Shown here: piece after piece, positions 21,785-31,506 of the stretch
Layout of the letters: each line of letters opens with the position of its first letter
Position numbering within the stretch: the first letter of the stretch is position 1
DNA from: Pictodentalium vernedei
Taxonomy: Eukaryota; Mollusca; Scaphopoda; Dentaliida; Dentaliidae
Length of the DNA: 64,000 nucleotides
Assembly: GCA_031216915.1 (NCBI GenBank)
Contig: CM062294.1
Span: 392,079,217 to 392,143,216, forward strand
Direction of reading: 5' to 3'
Program-made: the position numbers and the translations under genes
Notes under the pieces: model-generated
What the model was told of the DNA's origin: nothing
What the model saw: only the letters and a program-made list of their open reading frames with translations
Database searches by the model: none

Positions 21785-23203
21785 CAAGAGGACCCAGGGG
21801 GCCTTAGGCGCTCACCGAATGTTCCATACTGTTAAGACACAAATTTTATCAAAAGCTATTCTTAAGGTTCTACAGAGTAAATCTATACTCTCTGTGGAGC
21901 TAAAACATCAACAGGACTGAATGGGACAATGCTGCTGATCAAATATCAAAAGATTCTGCATGATGGTTCTGAAGAAGATTTTTCAAGAATTTTCCTTGAA
22001 TTGCAAAAAGTAAATATTCACACCCCCATAGTGAGCCCCAATATTGTTCAAAAGACTCAATTTGAACAAACGTGAATCCAACCCATACCAAGATGCTGCA
22101 TACCAAATATCTAAAGATTCTGCCCACTGGTTCTGGTGAAGAAGATTGTTAAAGAGTTTTTCTTAAATTGCACTAAGTAAAAATTCACACCCCCATAGTG
22201 ATCCCCAATATTGAACGGGGGATTCAATTTGAACAAACTTGAATCAGACCCATACCAAGATGCTGTATACGAAATATCAAAAGATTCGGCCCATCGGTTC
22301 CAGAAAAGAAGATTTTTAAAGAAATTTTCTTAAATTGCACCAAGAAAAAATTCACACCCCTTTAGTAAGCCCCAATATTGATTGAGGGACTCAATTTGAA
22401 CAAACTTGAATCTGACCCATACCAAGATGCTGTATACCAAATATTAAAAGATTCTGCCCATTGGTTCTGGAGAAGAAGATTTTTAAATTTTTTTTCTTAA
22501 ATTGCACTAAGTGAAAATTCAGGTCCCCATAGTGAGCCCCAAAATAGATCAGGGGACTCGATTTGAACAAACTTGAATCGGACCCATACCAAGTTGCTGC
22601 ATACCAAGTATCAAAAGATTCTGCCCACTGGTTCTGGAGAAGAAGATTTTTTAATAATTTTTCTATAATTCATACTGTGCTATCAGAGTTATGTCCCATA
22701 CAGAGCCCCCAAGGGACATAGCCATTTCATTTGATCCACCCCACAATGTTGCATACCAAATATCAAAAGATTCTGCCTGCTGGATCTGGAGAAGATTTTT
22801 TAAGAAATTTGCCTGAAATGCACTAAGTTCGAATTCGGGCGTCTATAGTGAGCTCAAATATGAATCCAGGGGGCCGATTTGAACAAACTTGAATCAGACC
22901 CATACCAAGATGCTGCATACCAAGTATCAAAAGATTCTGCCCACTGGTTCTGGAGAAGAAGATTTTTTAATAATTTTTCTATAATTCATACTGTGCTATC
23001 AGAGTTATGCCCCATACAGAGCCCCCATGGGACGTGGCCATTTCATTTGAAGAAACATGAATTGCCATATAGTAATGAACATCCACATGAAGTTTCGTGA
23101 AAATTGGACCAGTGGTTTCAGAGGAGAAGTCATTTGAAAAATGTTCAATATGACGGACGACACCGGCCGGCCGGTGATAAATTAAGCTCCCTTCGGGAGC
23201 TAA
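21785..23203 (+). mobile_element. Helitron-like H1 element, CTCCCTTCGGGAG subtype
   Basis: Starts ACAAGAGGACCCAGGGGGCC and GGCGCTCACC. The core units of about 160 bp read AACTTGAATCAGACCCATACC and AGATGCTGCATACC. It ends with the short hairpin AGCTCCCttcGGGAGCTAA. Its host resumes at 23204 with GGTGCATCAATCAAGTACTT. A unit of the other core type (22741-22878) is embedded, suggesting exchange between arrays. The 3' end resembles that at 50599. Confidence 0.7.
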
Positions 23204-23623
23204 AAATTGGGTGCATCAATCAAGTACTTTGGTCCCACTTACACTTATACTACATACCAAATTTCGTTCAAATCGGTTCTTGAAATTAGAAGTTTGGGGC
23301 AGAGCCCAAAATGGGTACGTGCCCACAGAGAGCCCAAATATTGATCTACCAAGTTCCCTTGAACAAACTTTAATCTTCAACACCAAAGAATGTTCTACAC
23401 CATATATCAAGGCAATCTCTTTGGTGGTTCATAAGTAGATTTTTAGACTTTGGCATCATTGACCAGAGCCCGAAGAAGGCAGCTGCTTCATTTGATGGTT
23501 TGTGTAATATATGTTTGAATTTGGTTGAATGGCTGTGAAGATGAAGCCACGTTTGCAAAAGTTAACGGACACGGACGACAAGTGACGGCAATAGCTCACA
23601 CTGACTTACAGTAGGTGAGCTAA

Positions 23624-23693
23624 TAAAAAAATTAGTTACTCAAGAATTATATTTGCAAGTGTCGTCTGCTTTTCATGTTAGGCACAGGGTTAA
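23624..23693 (-). mobile_element. T2 MITE, second part of split copy
   Basis: AAAAAATTAGTTACTCAAGAAT through GTGTCGTCTGCTTTTCATG to GGG-TTAA is the reverse of the left arm seen at 37378-37460. It continues the sequence interrupted at 11930. Confidence 0.7.
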
Positions 23694-23879
23694 CCCAAAC
23701 AGCAGGCAACACTCGCAAACAAATTTCTTAAATGATTAAACATTTTCATTTTTGTCTCAAAAACATAACTTTGAGCTCGTTCCAATGTGAGGTCACAAAC
23801 TATGTTTTGGAAACAAAAATGAAACGATAATAAAATTTTGAATGTTGATTTTTTGTGAATGGCGCTGGCCATACAGGGC

Positions 23880-24453
23880 CGTGGGAGCGCAGTGGTGCAG
23901 TGGTTACGGAACTGGACTTCAAACCAAAAGGTGCATGGGTCGATCCCCGGCATGGGCAACTACATTGTGTCCTTGGGTAAAGCAGTTAACTCCCTTCACG
24001 CTGATGTCAAAATATCCAAATTTCAAGTAACCATTTTTCCCATAATGCAACTGGGAATTTAACCAATTGAATCTTCTTTGACAGAGCTCAATGAGATCTG
24101 TCAAACAAGATTGAATTGGGTAAATTTCTAGTTGCATTATGGGAAAAATTTGCACATAGAACTTTAGATATTTCGACATCAATGTGCAGAGGGTTAATCC
24201 CAATTGTCGATGTGAGGACATGTTGTGTTCTAAGGCATACTATACGTCGATGGAGCACTTGTCTTCAACCAATGTTAACACTGCTTGTGTGGAGTTAGTA
24301 TTTTGGATAGTCTAGCAGTTGCTTGATGTTGCTCAGTGATTCTTGCTCCGACTTCACTTCATCCTCCCCCCCCCCCTGCCATACCCACCCCCCTTCCCCA
24401 CCCACCGAGTGTAACCCTGTCTGTAACGAGTTGACAATCACAATAAATAAATA
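23880..24453 (+). mobile_element. tRNA-derived SINE, interrupted
   Basis: The A box TGGTGCAGTGG (23893) and B box GGTCGATCC (23938) of a tRNA-like head are followed by GTGTCCTTGGGTAAAGCAG. After a T4 MITE it continues ATCCCAATTGTCGATGTGAG and ends in (AATA)n at 24453. The body aligns with the minus-strand SINE at 63655-64000. Target duplication is not clean. Confidence 0.8.
23986..24197. mobile_element. TTAA MITE, family T4, complete
   Basis: TTAA-CTCCCTTCACGCTGATGT at the left and the complement of GACATCAATGTGCAGAGGG-TTAA at the right. The arms contain CCCATAATGCAACT/AGTTGCATTATGGG and the centre TTTGACAGAGCTC..GATCTGTCAAA. It lies in the SINE at a single reconstructed TTAA. Confidence 0.8.
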
Positions 24454-24877
24454 GGTATAGGGTCATTACATTGGGTAGAGGGTTAAACTGCTGTCATATA
24501 AATTTCACTGGCAAAATGGACATTTAGTTAACAGGATTCCACTAGGGCTGAAACGATATGCGCCCTTAAAGACATATGTTCACAATTCAACCTGCATAAT
24601 GTGATATGTATCATGGTGCACATAATCTCTCATGGCATGCAACTACAACTATCAAATACTTTGAAGTTGAACTACATGTATTCATTTCCAGTAGCTTCTT
24701 TTTATTACAAATTTTTGAATGCACTTTTTAAACGTGTAACTTCTCAAAGTGATAACCATTAGCATTCAATAATTTCAGGTTTTGATTTTATAACCCATTT
24801 TCTGGTGTATTTTTTCCCTCAGAAAATATATTCAAACAATGTAATCCCTTGTATCTTGTTTGATAGAGCTCTGTCAA

Positions 24878-25819
24878 CAAGCCTGGATATTAGAGGTTGG
24901 ACACGGACAAAGTCCGTCTGAGTTATGTGTTTGTCAGACGACCAGTTGATTGTGCCCGTCACTCTGTCCGAGGCCAATTTTCATAGTTAAGTGGGCAGTA
25001 CTCGTGGGAATGGTGGGTGAATTATCGCTCACCTCTATTTTTGTTCAATGAAAGTACAAATCCATAATAGCTTATTTCCCGTCATTATAATACACGCAAT
25101 CATTTACGCATTCCACGTGATAAAAATGCAATGCAAAACAAAAACATAAAACAAGGATTTTGTAGATGGACACTTGCCCAGGGGATTACTCACGCAATGT
25201 ATCGAAATGCAGTGCTTCCCCTTGATTTGAATTTCCATATTCACAATTGTCAAAAGCAACTCGATTCTACATACAGGTACAGTACACCTATCGTGGATGG
25301 GTCAGAATCCACAAGTGGGCATTATGTCCATGTATACAATTACATGGACATAATACTCATACATGGACTCTGACCCGTCCACGATAGCCGTATTGTGCAT
25401 GCTACATGTACAATCTTGGTCCCTCTTTTCACAGACTCCTTTTGGTACTGAAATTCCTGTTGTTGGGGTCCTGGGCCTAGCTCATACACTATGTAGGTAA
25501 TACAGTAGGTTAAGGATTTTAGATACAAATGGATTGTCTGGTCTTCTGATAACTGTACATTGTATATGCTTAAATAGTAGATACCTTATTGAAAAATGAA
25601 ATTACATGTCTATCTACTGTTACATGTATATCTTCAATAGAATATACATGCAGCTGTTAGATATACTGCATTTCTAATTAAACTGCTTTGAATAGACTGA
25701 AAATTACTGTTTGCGACTGATGCTTAAAAATGTTCGTCGGGATCTCTAAATGTCTGACAGGAATCAGCTTGTACGTGTCATTTTGTCCGGCACCCTCCAA
25801 AAAATTATATCCAGGCTTG
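24878..25819. mobile_element. hAT-like element (CAAGCCTGGATAT ends)
   Basis: CAAGCCTGGATAT at the left and ATATCCAGGCTTG at the right are perfect 13-bp inverted repeats. Exact 8-bp duplications TCTGTCAA lie at 24870-24877 and 25820-25827. Subterminal GGACAAAGTCCGTC and TTTTGTCCGGCACCC are visible. It includes the foldback at 25288-25386. No transposase frame. Confidence 0.88.
25288..25386. repeat. Foldback with 23-bp outer stem
   Basis: CTATCGTGGATGGGTCAGA pairs with TCTGACCCGTCCACGATAG, and ATTATGTCCATGTA pairs with TACATGGACATAAT further in. A half-copy of one arm lies at about 26450-26512 (ATGGACGGTACAAAATCC..GGGTGGGCATTTTTCCATG), so it is a dispersed unit. Confidence 0.7.
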
Positions 25820-26634
25820 TCTGTCAAACAAGATACAAAGGAGTAATCAAACAAATATTTAATGAAGTTTTGGTTAACTGAATAATCCAGTGTTTATGGC
25901 TTATCTATCACTGTCAATGCTGGTATGCAAAAAGAACAGGGTTTTACGGCACCAATTTTCAAAATCTAATAAATTGTTTTGGGTGATATTATTTATATTT
26001 ATCGTATCGAGATACATAGTGAACAACAATACGTAGTGAATTGTGAGCAACATATCGCAGTTCAAGCTTATCATGATTTATCATTACAGCCCTAGATTCC
26101 ACTGTATTTGTATTCCAAAAGCTGTAACAACATCTGCAGGTACTGAACATTGGGAATCTCTCTCAGAGAGCATTCCAACTACAATGGATCGGCGTCAGAT
26201 GGGAATATTATTTATAATTTCATTAGATAAATAGAGGATACATGTATATGTACCTAATGTTTTTTATTAATGAGTCCAGAATTATTTCCCAAGTGACAGC
26301 AAAACTGGAATTACCCAGTTTTATCTTGATAAAAACTCCTTGTTTGTGAAAAAAATGAGAATGATGGACGAATTCAGAGAATAAAATCGGAAATTTTGAG
26401 ATAACTTATTTAGCGTTCATCTGGATATAATAAAGAGGACCGATCACAGTACAGCCATCATGGACGGTACAAAATCCATGGGTGGGCATTTTTCCATGTA
26501 TATAATTCAAATATGATCTGCTATGAAACCTTGCGAAAATTCCTTACAATGAAGCACCAGGGTTCTCGAAACGTCAGCTGTCTTAGGGAGTTGGAGCAAT
26601 GAAGAGAGGGGTCTTCTAACAAGTCAGGTACTTT

Positions 26635-27308
26635 TTAACCCTTTCGTGACTCGTCGGCGCGTGGTGTGCCAGTGGTAAACTCACACTACAAACCCGTCGG
26701 TGCGCTGCACGCCGATGGCATAGTAATGCATCTACTCTCACCTCAGTCCACGTGTGCTATCTCTATCAGTCCACAGAAGTAATTTCATGCCCGAATGAAT
26801 TTAGAGTTGTTTCCCTTTAGTTGTTTGGCTACAGTTTTAGCGCATATTGCACCTCACAGTAATTCCAAGGACGAAGATGACAATTGATAGAAACGTGGAA
26901 AAAGGATTCTGCGGTGCAGTCTGGCTCAAATCAAGCTAACACATATGACACTACTGAGTGCTGGACGTTCAGATAATGTTGCCAGTAATAATCCAGATGA
27001 CGGAGTGGAATAGGACTGGCCAGTGGGAGGGGACGCGGCAGAAAAAGAATTGCTGGTCAGGGACATGGCAGAATATGAGGGAGCTGGAAAGGTCATGGAA
27101 TTGGTCCAATTTTTCAATGGGAAAAATGCACAGATTTTGTTCCACTAGATATCCCATGTTCTGAAGCTGGGAAGATAAATCTTGACTTACCTGACAATCC
27201 AAATGAATGGAACGTTTTATACCTTTATCTGACGGATGAGATGATCCCGAAATTAACCCCAATATCCCAAGTCTGGGGGTCGGTTTGGCAGAGTTGCAAA
27301 AGGGTTAA
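26635..27308 (+). mobile_element. piggyBac-type element relic
   Basis: TTAA-CCCTTTCGTGACTCGTCGG at the left and the complement of TTAA-CCCTTTTGCAACTCTGCC at the right give imperfect inverted repeats that share CCCTTT and ACTC and are flush with TTAA. The 666-bp interior carries a broken transposase fragment. It is an internally deleted, non-autonomous copy. Confidence 0.78.
26978..27306 (+). pseudogene. Broken piggyBac-family transposase fragment
   Basis: In one frame from 26978 an acidic stretch (SNNPDDGVE, stop, then DWPVGGDAAEKELLVRD) runs to a stop at 27145. In another frame from 27148 the peptide reads DIPCSEAGKIN, then LPDNPNEWNVLYLYLTDEMI. piggyBac transposases typically have an acidic N-terminal region followed by a segment of the type pldfFxlffTDElixxi, and the second frame fits that pattern. 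At least one stop and one frame change separate the parts, and the whole DDD catalytic domain is absent because the right TTAA end follows 50 codons later. Family assignment rests on the motif plus the TTAA ends. It cannot make an active enzyme. Confidence 0.6.
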
Positions 27309-27519
27309 AACAGTACTAACAAATAAGGTGATAAGACACAACTTTTTGATGAACTGTTTGTAATTTCAGCCGAACAACTTTTCGGTGATCTGTTTTTTCA
27401 TTTAGATAACCACCAGAGGAACGATAAAATCATTCCTCTCAAATTTTATGGCCTTCGAATTGCATAAAAAAAACTATACTTGTCCTTCTCATGCATTAAC
27501 ATTTGTCAAATACTAACTG

Positions 27520-27732
27520 TTTATTTATTTGTGTTTAAGGTCACATATGTCTGCACAAAGGCTAGTCATGACCACAACATGGAGATAAAATCAAGTTTAG
27601 TCAATCATTTATACACGCTGTCTGTTTTAGAGGACTTCTAACTGCTTCTAATGCAAACATTGGTGACTAGGTCCTATTTTACCAGTAAAACAGAAAATGT
27701 TTACCACAGAACTTGTAAGCAAGCACTGCTAC
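27520..27732 (-). mobile_element. Short retroposon with 13-bp target duplication
   Basis: Flanked by CAAATACTAACTG (27507-27519) and CAAATACGAACTG (27733-27745). The minus-strand 3' tail GTGACCTTAAACAC plus (AAATA)n and the body CCAATGTTTGCAT..AAGTCCTCTAAAAC match the copies at 21257 and 29678. Confidence 0.8.
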
Positions 27733-27745
27733 CAAATACGAACTG

Positions 27746-28032
27746 AAATTAGAATCTCATGAGTTTTTGTCTTTGCAAATGCAACAAACAGTGAACAGCA
27801 GAAATTGGGAGTACAGTCATTCAATCAGTGAAGTGATTGTGTGAAAGCATGGTCACCATATCAGATCATAATTCACAATAGTGACAGCAGAGTATACTAA
27901 TGCATACTAAATGTTAATGATCAGGGCTAATATTTCGACAAGAATCCAAGAATTGATTCATGCAACAAAAACAGTGAAAATCCATGTAGATCTTCGCTGC
28001 ACCTCAGCTAGGATTGGCAGAATTGAGGCAAT
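27746..28032. other. Low-copy stretch
   Basis: Nothing recognised. Confidence 0.5.
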
Positions 28033-28273
28033 TTAACCCTTTGCATAATGTAGCAGCGGCAAATTAACCAATGCAAGGAGTAACACGACATGAAATATCC
28101 TGACATTTTGTCAGTAATTTGAACAAATATGGCTGTCAATGGAACCAGCTCAATGAGCCAGTTCCAATGACATCCATATTTTTAAGGTTTTATTGGTAAA
28201 TATTGTTGTTTTTTTTTACATTTTCACATTGTTTGTTTTAAAAATTGAAAAGCTGTGTTGAGTAAAGTGTTAA
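28033..28273. mobile_element. TTAA MITE, family T5
   Basis: TTAA-CCCTTTGCATAATGTAGC at the left and TGAGTAAAGTG-TTAA at the right. The centre is ATATGG..TCAATGGAACCAGCTC and its complement. The layout is that of T1, but the arms differ. Confidence 0.65.
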
Positions 28274-28414
28274 CAAGTGTTATCAGTATGCAACAATGGT
28301 GGCCTCATAGGATCCTGTGACACTCATAGCTGGTATGGATACTCACAACCACTTTTGCATGAATTCAAATGGATTTTCCCAAATTTAAATGAAACATCTT
28401 ATAATACACATGCC

Positions 28415-28677
28415 TTAACCCTTTACCCAACGAATCGACCACATCCGCCCGCGTAATATGCATATTCCGCAGTTGAAAAAATATCAGTTTTCAAAAAATT
28501 TCAACAAAACTATATCATGTGACCCCTCGTTGGGATGAGCTTGTCGAGCTCATTCCAACAGGGGGGGGGGGGGGGGGGGTGGGGCACATAAGGTTTTGTT
28601 GAAATTTTTTGAAAACTTTGAAAAATGATATTTAAAATAATAAATTTTGATATCGTCTGCGTTGGGTAAAGGGTTAA
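28415..28677. mobile_element. TTAA MITE, family T1
   Basis: TTAA-CCCTTTACCCAACGAATCG at the left and GCGTTGGGTAAAGGG-TTAA at the right. The centre is ATGAGCTTGTCGAGCTCATTCC with a 20-base G tract (28561-28580) grown inside the right arm. It appears to sit in a decayed SINE, whose 3' part follows. Confidence 0.75.
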
Positions 28678-28850
28678 ACTAATGCTAACCCTGTTTATGT
28701 GGAGTAAGTAGACTGCAGAGTCAGGCAGTTACTCACTACTGCTCAGTGGGTTATTTCCAGGTATTCCCGCTTCCTCCACTCTCAAAGCTGCCAAACACGA
28801 TGTTATCCTAGCTGTTAAAAGTGTCACAACCCCAATAAATAAATAAGTAC
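28678..28850 (+). mobile_element. SINE, 3' part
   Basis: AATGCTAACCCTGTTTATGTGGAG through CTCAGTGG..TTCCTCCACT and ACAACCCC to (AATA)n aligns with the 3' half of the SINEs at 24230-24453 and 63660-63840. About 15 matching bases also lie before the T1 MITE. Confidence 0.6.
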
Positions 28851-29292
28851 CCTCTGTTAGTCAAGTCATAAAAACGTGATATGTTACAGACTTTTAGTAA
28901 TTTACAAGCAAGAAGTTGTTTCAGTTTGACGGAACAGTGGCTAATATGACATTTGTGGGAAAAGTGAAAAAGTGCCAATATCAAATTATCAAAGCCTTCA
29001 GCAATTTGCGTGTTTTGCATCACGCCTTGTTTTTATTAAGCGAGTGAAAAAAGTATGTCTGGAAAATTAAGGGAGCTAACCATAACTGAACAAGTCAGTA
29101 AGTCCATTTTTTCATGTGAGATAAAATGATAAAACTCAATGAATTTCTTCATAGCTATCAGTAACCTGTGTTTTGATCTATATAATCTCCAATACTTCTG
29201 TGGAAGGACAAATTTTAAAGGTTATCTGTATTTTGTTTCACCTTCATAAAACATGCTTATAGAGCCTTTACATAATGGTACATCAAACTAAT
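28851..29292. other. Low-copy AT-rich stretch
   Basis: Nothing recognised. Confidence 0.5.
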
Positions 29293-29524
29293 TTAACCCT
29301 TGGAAGATATTTAAATTGGAAACTTTATAGCCCTTTTCATATGGATGTCAAAATACCCAAATTTCAAACTGCATTTTTTTCCATAATGCAATTGGGAATT
29401 TAATTTTTTGAAAGATTATTGAGAGCTGTTAAACAAGATTGAACTGATTGATTCACAGACGCATGATGGGAAAAATTTGGAGGTGGAATTTTTTATATTT
29501 TGACATCAAGATGCAGATGGTTAA
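29293..29524. mobile_element. TTAA MITE, family T4
   Basis: TTAA-CCCTTGGAAGATATTTAAA at the left, arms with GGATGTCAAAATACCCAAAT and TTCCATAATGCAATTGGGAATTT, the mutated centre GAGAGCTGTTAAACAAGATTG, and GACATCAAGATGCAGATGG-TTAA at the right. Its last TTAA is the first TTAA of the next MITE. Confidence 0.65.
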
Positions 29525-29677
29525 CCCTTTACATCAAGGGTGGTGGTGGTGGGTGGGGCAGGGGAAGGGGAGGGGGTTGTCACAGGATATGTTTTTATTG
29601 AAATTTGGCAAAAAAAAATTTAAAATATTTATTAAAATGACAAATTTTGATCTCGTATGTATTGAGTAAAGGGTTAT
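29521..29677. mobile_element. TTAA MITE, T1-like, shortened
   Basis: TTAA-CCCTTTACATCAAGGG, a G-rich replaced middle, then TGTTTTTATTGAAATTTGGC..ATTGAGTAAAGGG-TTA. The left arm is mostly missing. Confidence 0.6.
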
Positions 29678-29945
29678 TTATTCATTTATTTATTCATTCA
29701 TTCTTTTATTTAATTCATTTATTTAGTAATTATACTTAAGGAAAGATATTTCTGCACAAAGGCTAATCGTGACCGCAACATGGATATAAAGTCAAGTATG
29801 GCCAATCGTTTATACCCACATTACCCATTTTAGAGGACTTCCACCCCAAGCATTAGTAACTGGGTCCAATTTTACCAAGTAAACCAGTGCTTGGTCAGTA
29901 AACAAGGAGTGTCTCACTTCTCGTAATTCCCAGAGGGACAAGTAA
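29678..29945 (-). mobile_element. Short retroposon
   Basis: A long (ATTT/ATTC)n tail (29678-29740), then CACAAAGGCTAATCGTGACC, then the body shared with 21257 and 27520. GGGTTA occurs at both borders (29672 and about 29947), consistent with insertion at the end of the T1 MITE. Confidence 0.7.
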
Positions 29946-31506
29946 TGGGTTAAAATTGTCTGCAAGTTATTTGATTGATGCTCTATGTACATGTTCTTGG
30001 TGCCTAAAAATAATACCAGTACCTCTAACTGAACACATGACTGAAACAAACGTTAAAAAAACAACACACGACCTTGACTCGTGAAACAATATCTTTGTGG
30101 CCCATCAACTGACAATGGCAATGAAAGCAACACGTATTTCAATTTCAGCTGGCAAAGCACGTAATTTTCTTGGTATATTTCCAAGTGACAAACAAGAGTT
30201 TCAGTGACACAATACCCCTACAAGTAACTTACCGATCGCCTATTCGACATATTGCTAGCAACAGTATTAAGAAATCACAGATGACCCTGAGCGACTGACT
30301 CTATCCCTGTTCATACTGATACAACTTCTTAATGGAGACACTTGAGTTTACTGAGATACTGGTATATCTGGCTGAGGTGAGTCAACAGTTTCCTTCCTGG
30401 CACTCGAAAACATGTACATTCAGAAAGGAGGTCTACACTTAACAGAATATTGAGGAGATTGACGGAATAGGGGTGCCATTTTACATGTACACTCAGGACG
30501 CTCTGGTACAGTATGTGCAGAGTGTTCTGGTTCCTGCAAACTCTGGTCTTCGTATGTAAGCTAACAAATGAACATACCTGAACATATAATCAACAGTAAA
30601 CCGTCAACCCATGGACCATAAGGCAAGACCAAGCATCAACAGGCTGAAGATGCACCACCAATGTTATGCCCCTCTTTCGGGAGCTGCTGAGATCTGAAGG
30701 GTCGAAATCACCTTGATTTAGTGTGGAAATCACCTTGATTTAGTGTGGAATTGGTTAGACGGGTAACTGGTTTGCAACCGGTCATTGATGTAATCGGTTG
30801 GAAAAGCCATCAACCGGATAGCCACTATACCTATAGATTACGGGATAGCATCGGGAAAATAAATAGTATTTGACTGCAAGACGTTAGAATTCTTTTGCTG
30901 ATGCAAGCATTGTCAAAGCTTCCAAACATTTGTCGATTCACAATGATGTGTACTCGATGTAACATGAAAGGGTGAAGATGTTTGAATTTTAAATGAACAG
31001 TTATTTCGGTCACTTGGACTGTCAAGTTGCAAATAAATGTTTGTAACAAACTGCCAAAAGTCAAGTGCACTGCAGGTTGTTTTCTGCGTGGGCAGCAGTA
31101 AGCACGTGCCTGTCAATGTAACACAGTCTTCTACAGACAAATTTGACATTTTTCTCTTTGATGAGGTGTTGTTAATTGCAGATTATAATGCTGAAAAAAT
31201 CCCTCAGTGTCAGTAATGGTGCTCCCAAAATAAATTGACTGTTTGGTACTTTACCATCGCGTTTCAGAAAAAAACAATTTTTTAAAATCTTGCATTTTAA
31301 AATTTGTTTTTCAATGGTCAATGTCAGACAGGGGCTCTTGGTCAATGATGCATATAATAATTTCTTACCACACCCTTTTCATGACTCGCAACATATTCCT
31401 GCCAAAAATTTCATTGTGATGAATAGGTAAATGTAAATGTGGAACTGTTTGTGAGATTTGTCTTAGCAGTGAACAGAAAAAGATACTCAAAAATTTAGGA
31501 GTACAT
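29946..31506. other. Low-copy stretch
   Basis: Mostly unique sequence. A perfect tandem pair AATCACCTTGATTTAGTGTGG (about 30709-30750) and CCGGTT-rich inverted segments (30760-30830) hint at decayed element ends. A possible Helitron-like 5' end, ACAAGAGTTTCAGTGACACA, lies at 30191. No exon could be supported. Confidence 0.45.

Larger units (their letters stand above)
11931..23623 (+). mobile_element. Composite H1 insertion (11.7 kb with nested elements)
   Basis: The 5' end AAAAGAGGCCCCACGGGGCC abuts the left half of a T2 MITE. The 3' end CTGACTTACAGTAGGTGAGCTAA abuts the other half. Segments of the carrier H1 element are recognisable at 11931-12468, 14976-15677, 21151-21784 (retroposon removed) and 23204-23623. 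They match the corresponding order in 57355-58500 and 61700-62269. Everything else between is later insertion. The carrier's 3' third (GCATCAATCAA..GGACCCACTT) resumes exactly after the inner H1 at 21785-23203. Contributions of individual elements between 15.7 and 21.1 kb are less certain. Confidence 0.6.
23690..24486 (+). mobile_element. T2 MITE interrupted by a SINE
   Basis: It begins at TTAACCCAAACAGCAGGCAA, shares its TTAA with the preceding MITE end, runs through the GAGCTCGTTCC centre to GTGAATGGCGCTGGCC (23870), and resumes after the SINE with GGTCATTACATTGGGTAGAGGG-TTAA (24483). Confidence 0.75.
24825..25870. mobile_element. T4-like MITE split by a hAT
   Basis: GTATCTTGTTTGATAGAGC (24851) and TCTGTCAAACAAGATAC (25820-25836) are the two halves of one T4-type centre; the hAT at 24878-25819 separates them. 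The outer ends of this MITE are too decayed to place exactly. Confidence 0.55.
24543..26094. mobile_element. hAT-like element (TAGGGCTG ends)
   Basis: TAGGGCTGAAACGATA at the left, and TACAGCCCTA at the right (26094), with exact 8-bp duplications GATTCCAC at 24535-24542 and 26095-26102. It contains a T4-like MITE that is itself split by another hAT. No transposase frame. Confidence 0.85.

Noticed and set aside
26450..26515. Second complete foldback element
   Set aside because: Only one arm matches 25288-25386. The complementary arm is absent.
29530..29580. G-rich stretch as a promoter or origin
   Set aside because: It is a low-complexity GGTGGT/GGGG expansion within a MITE arm. No further evidence.
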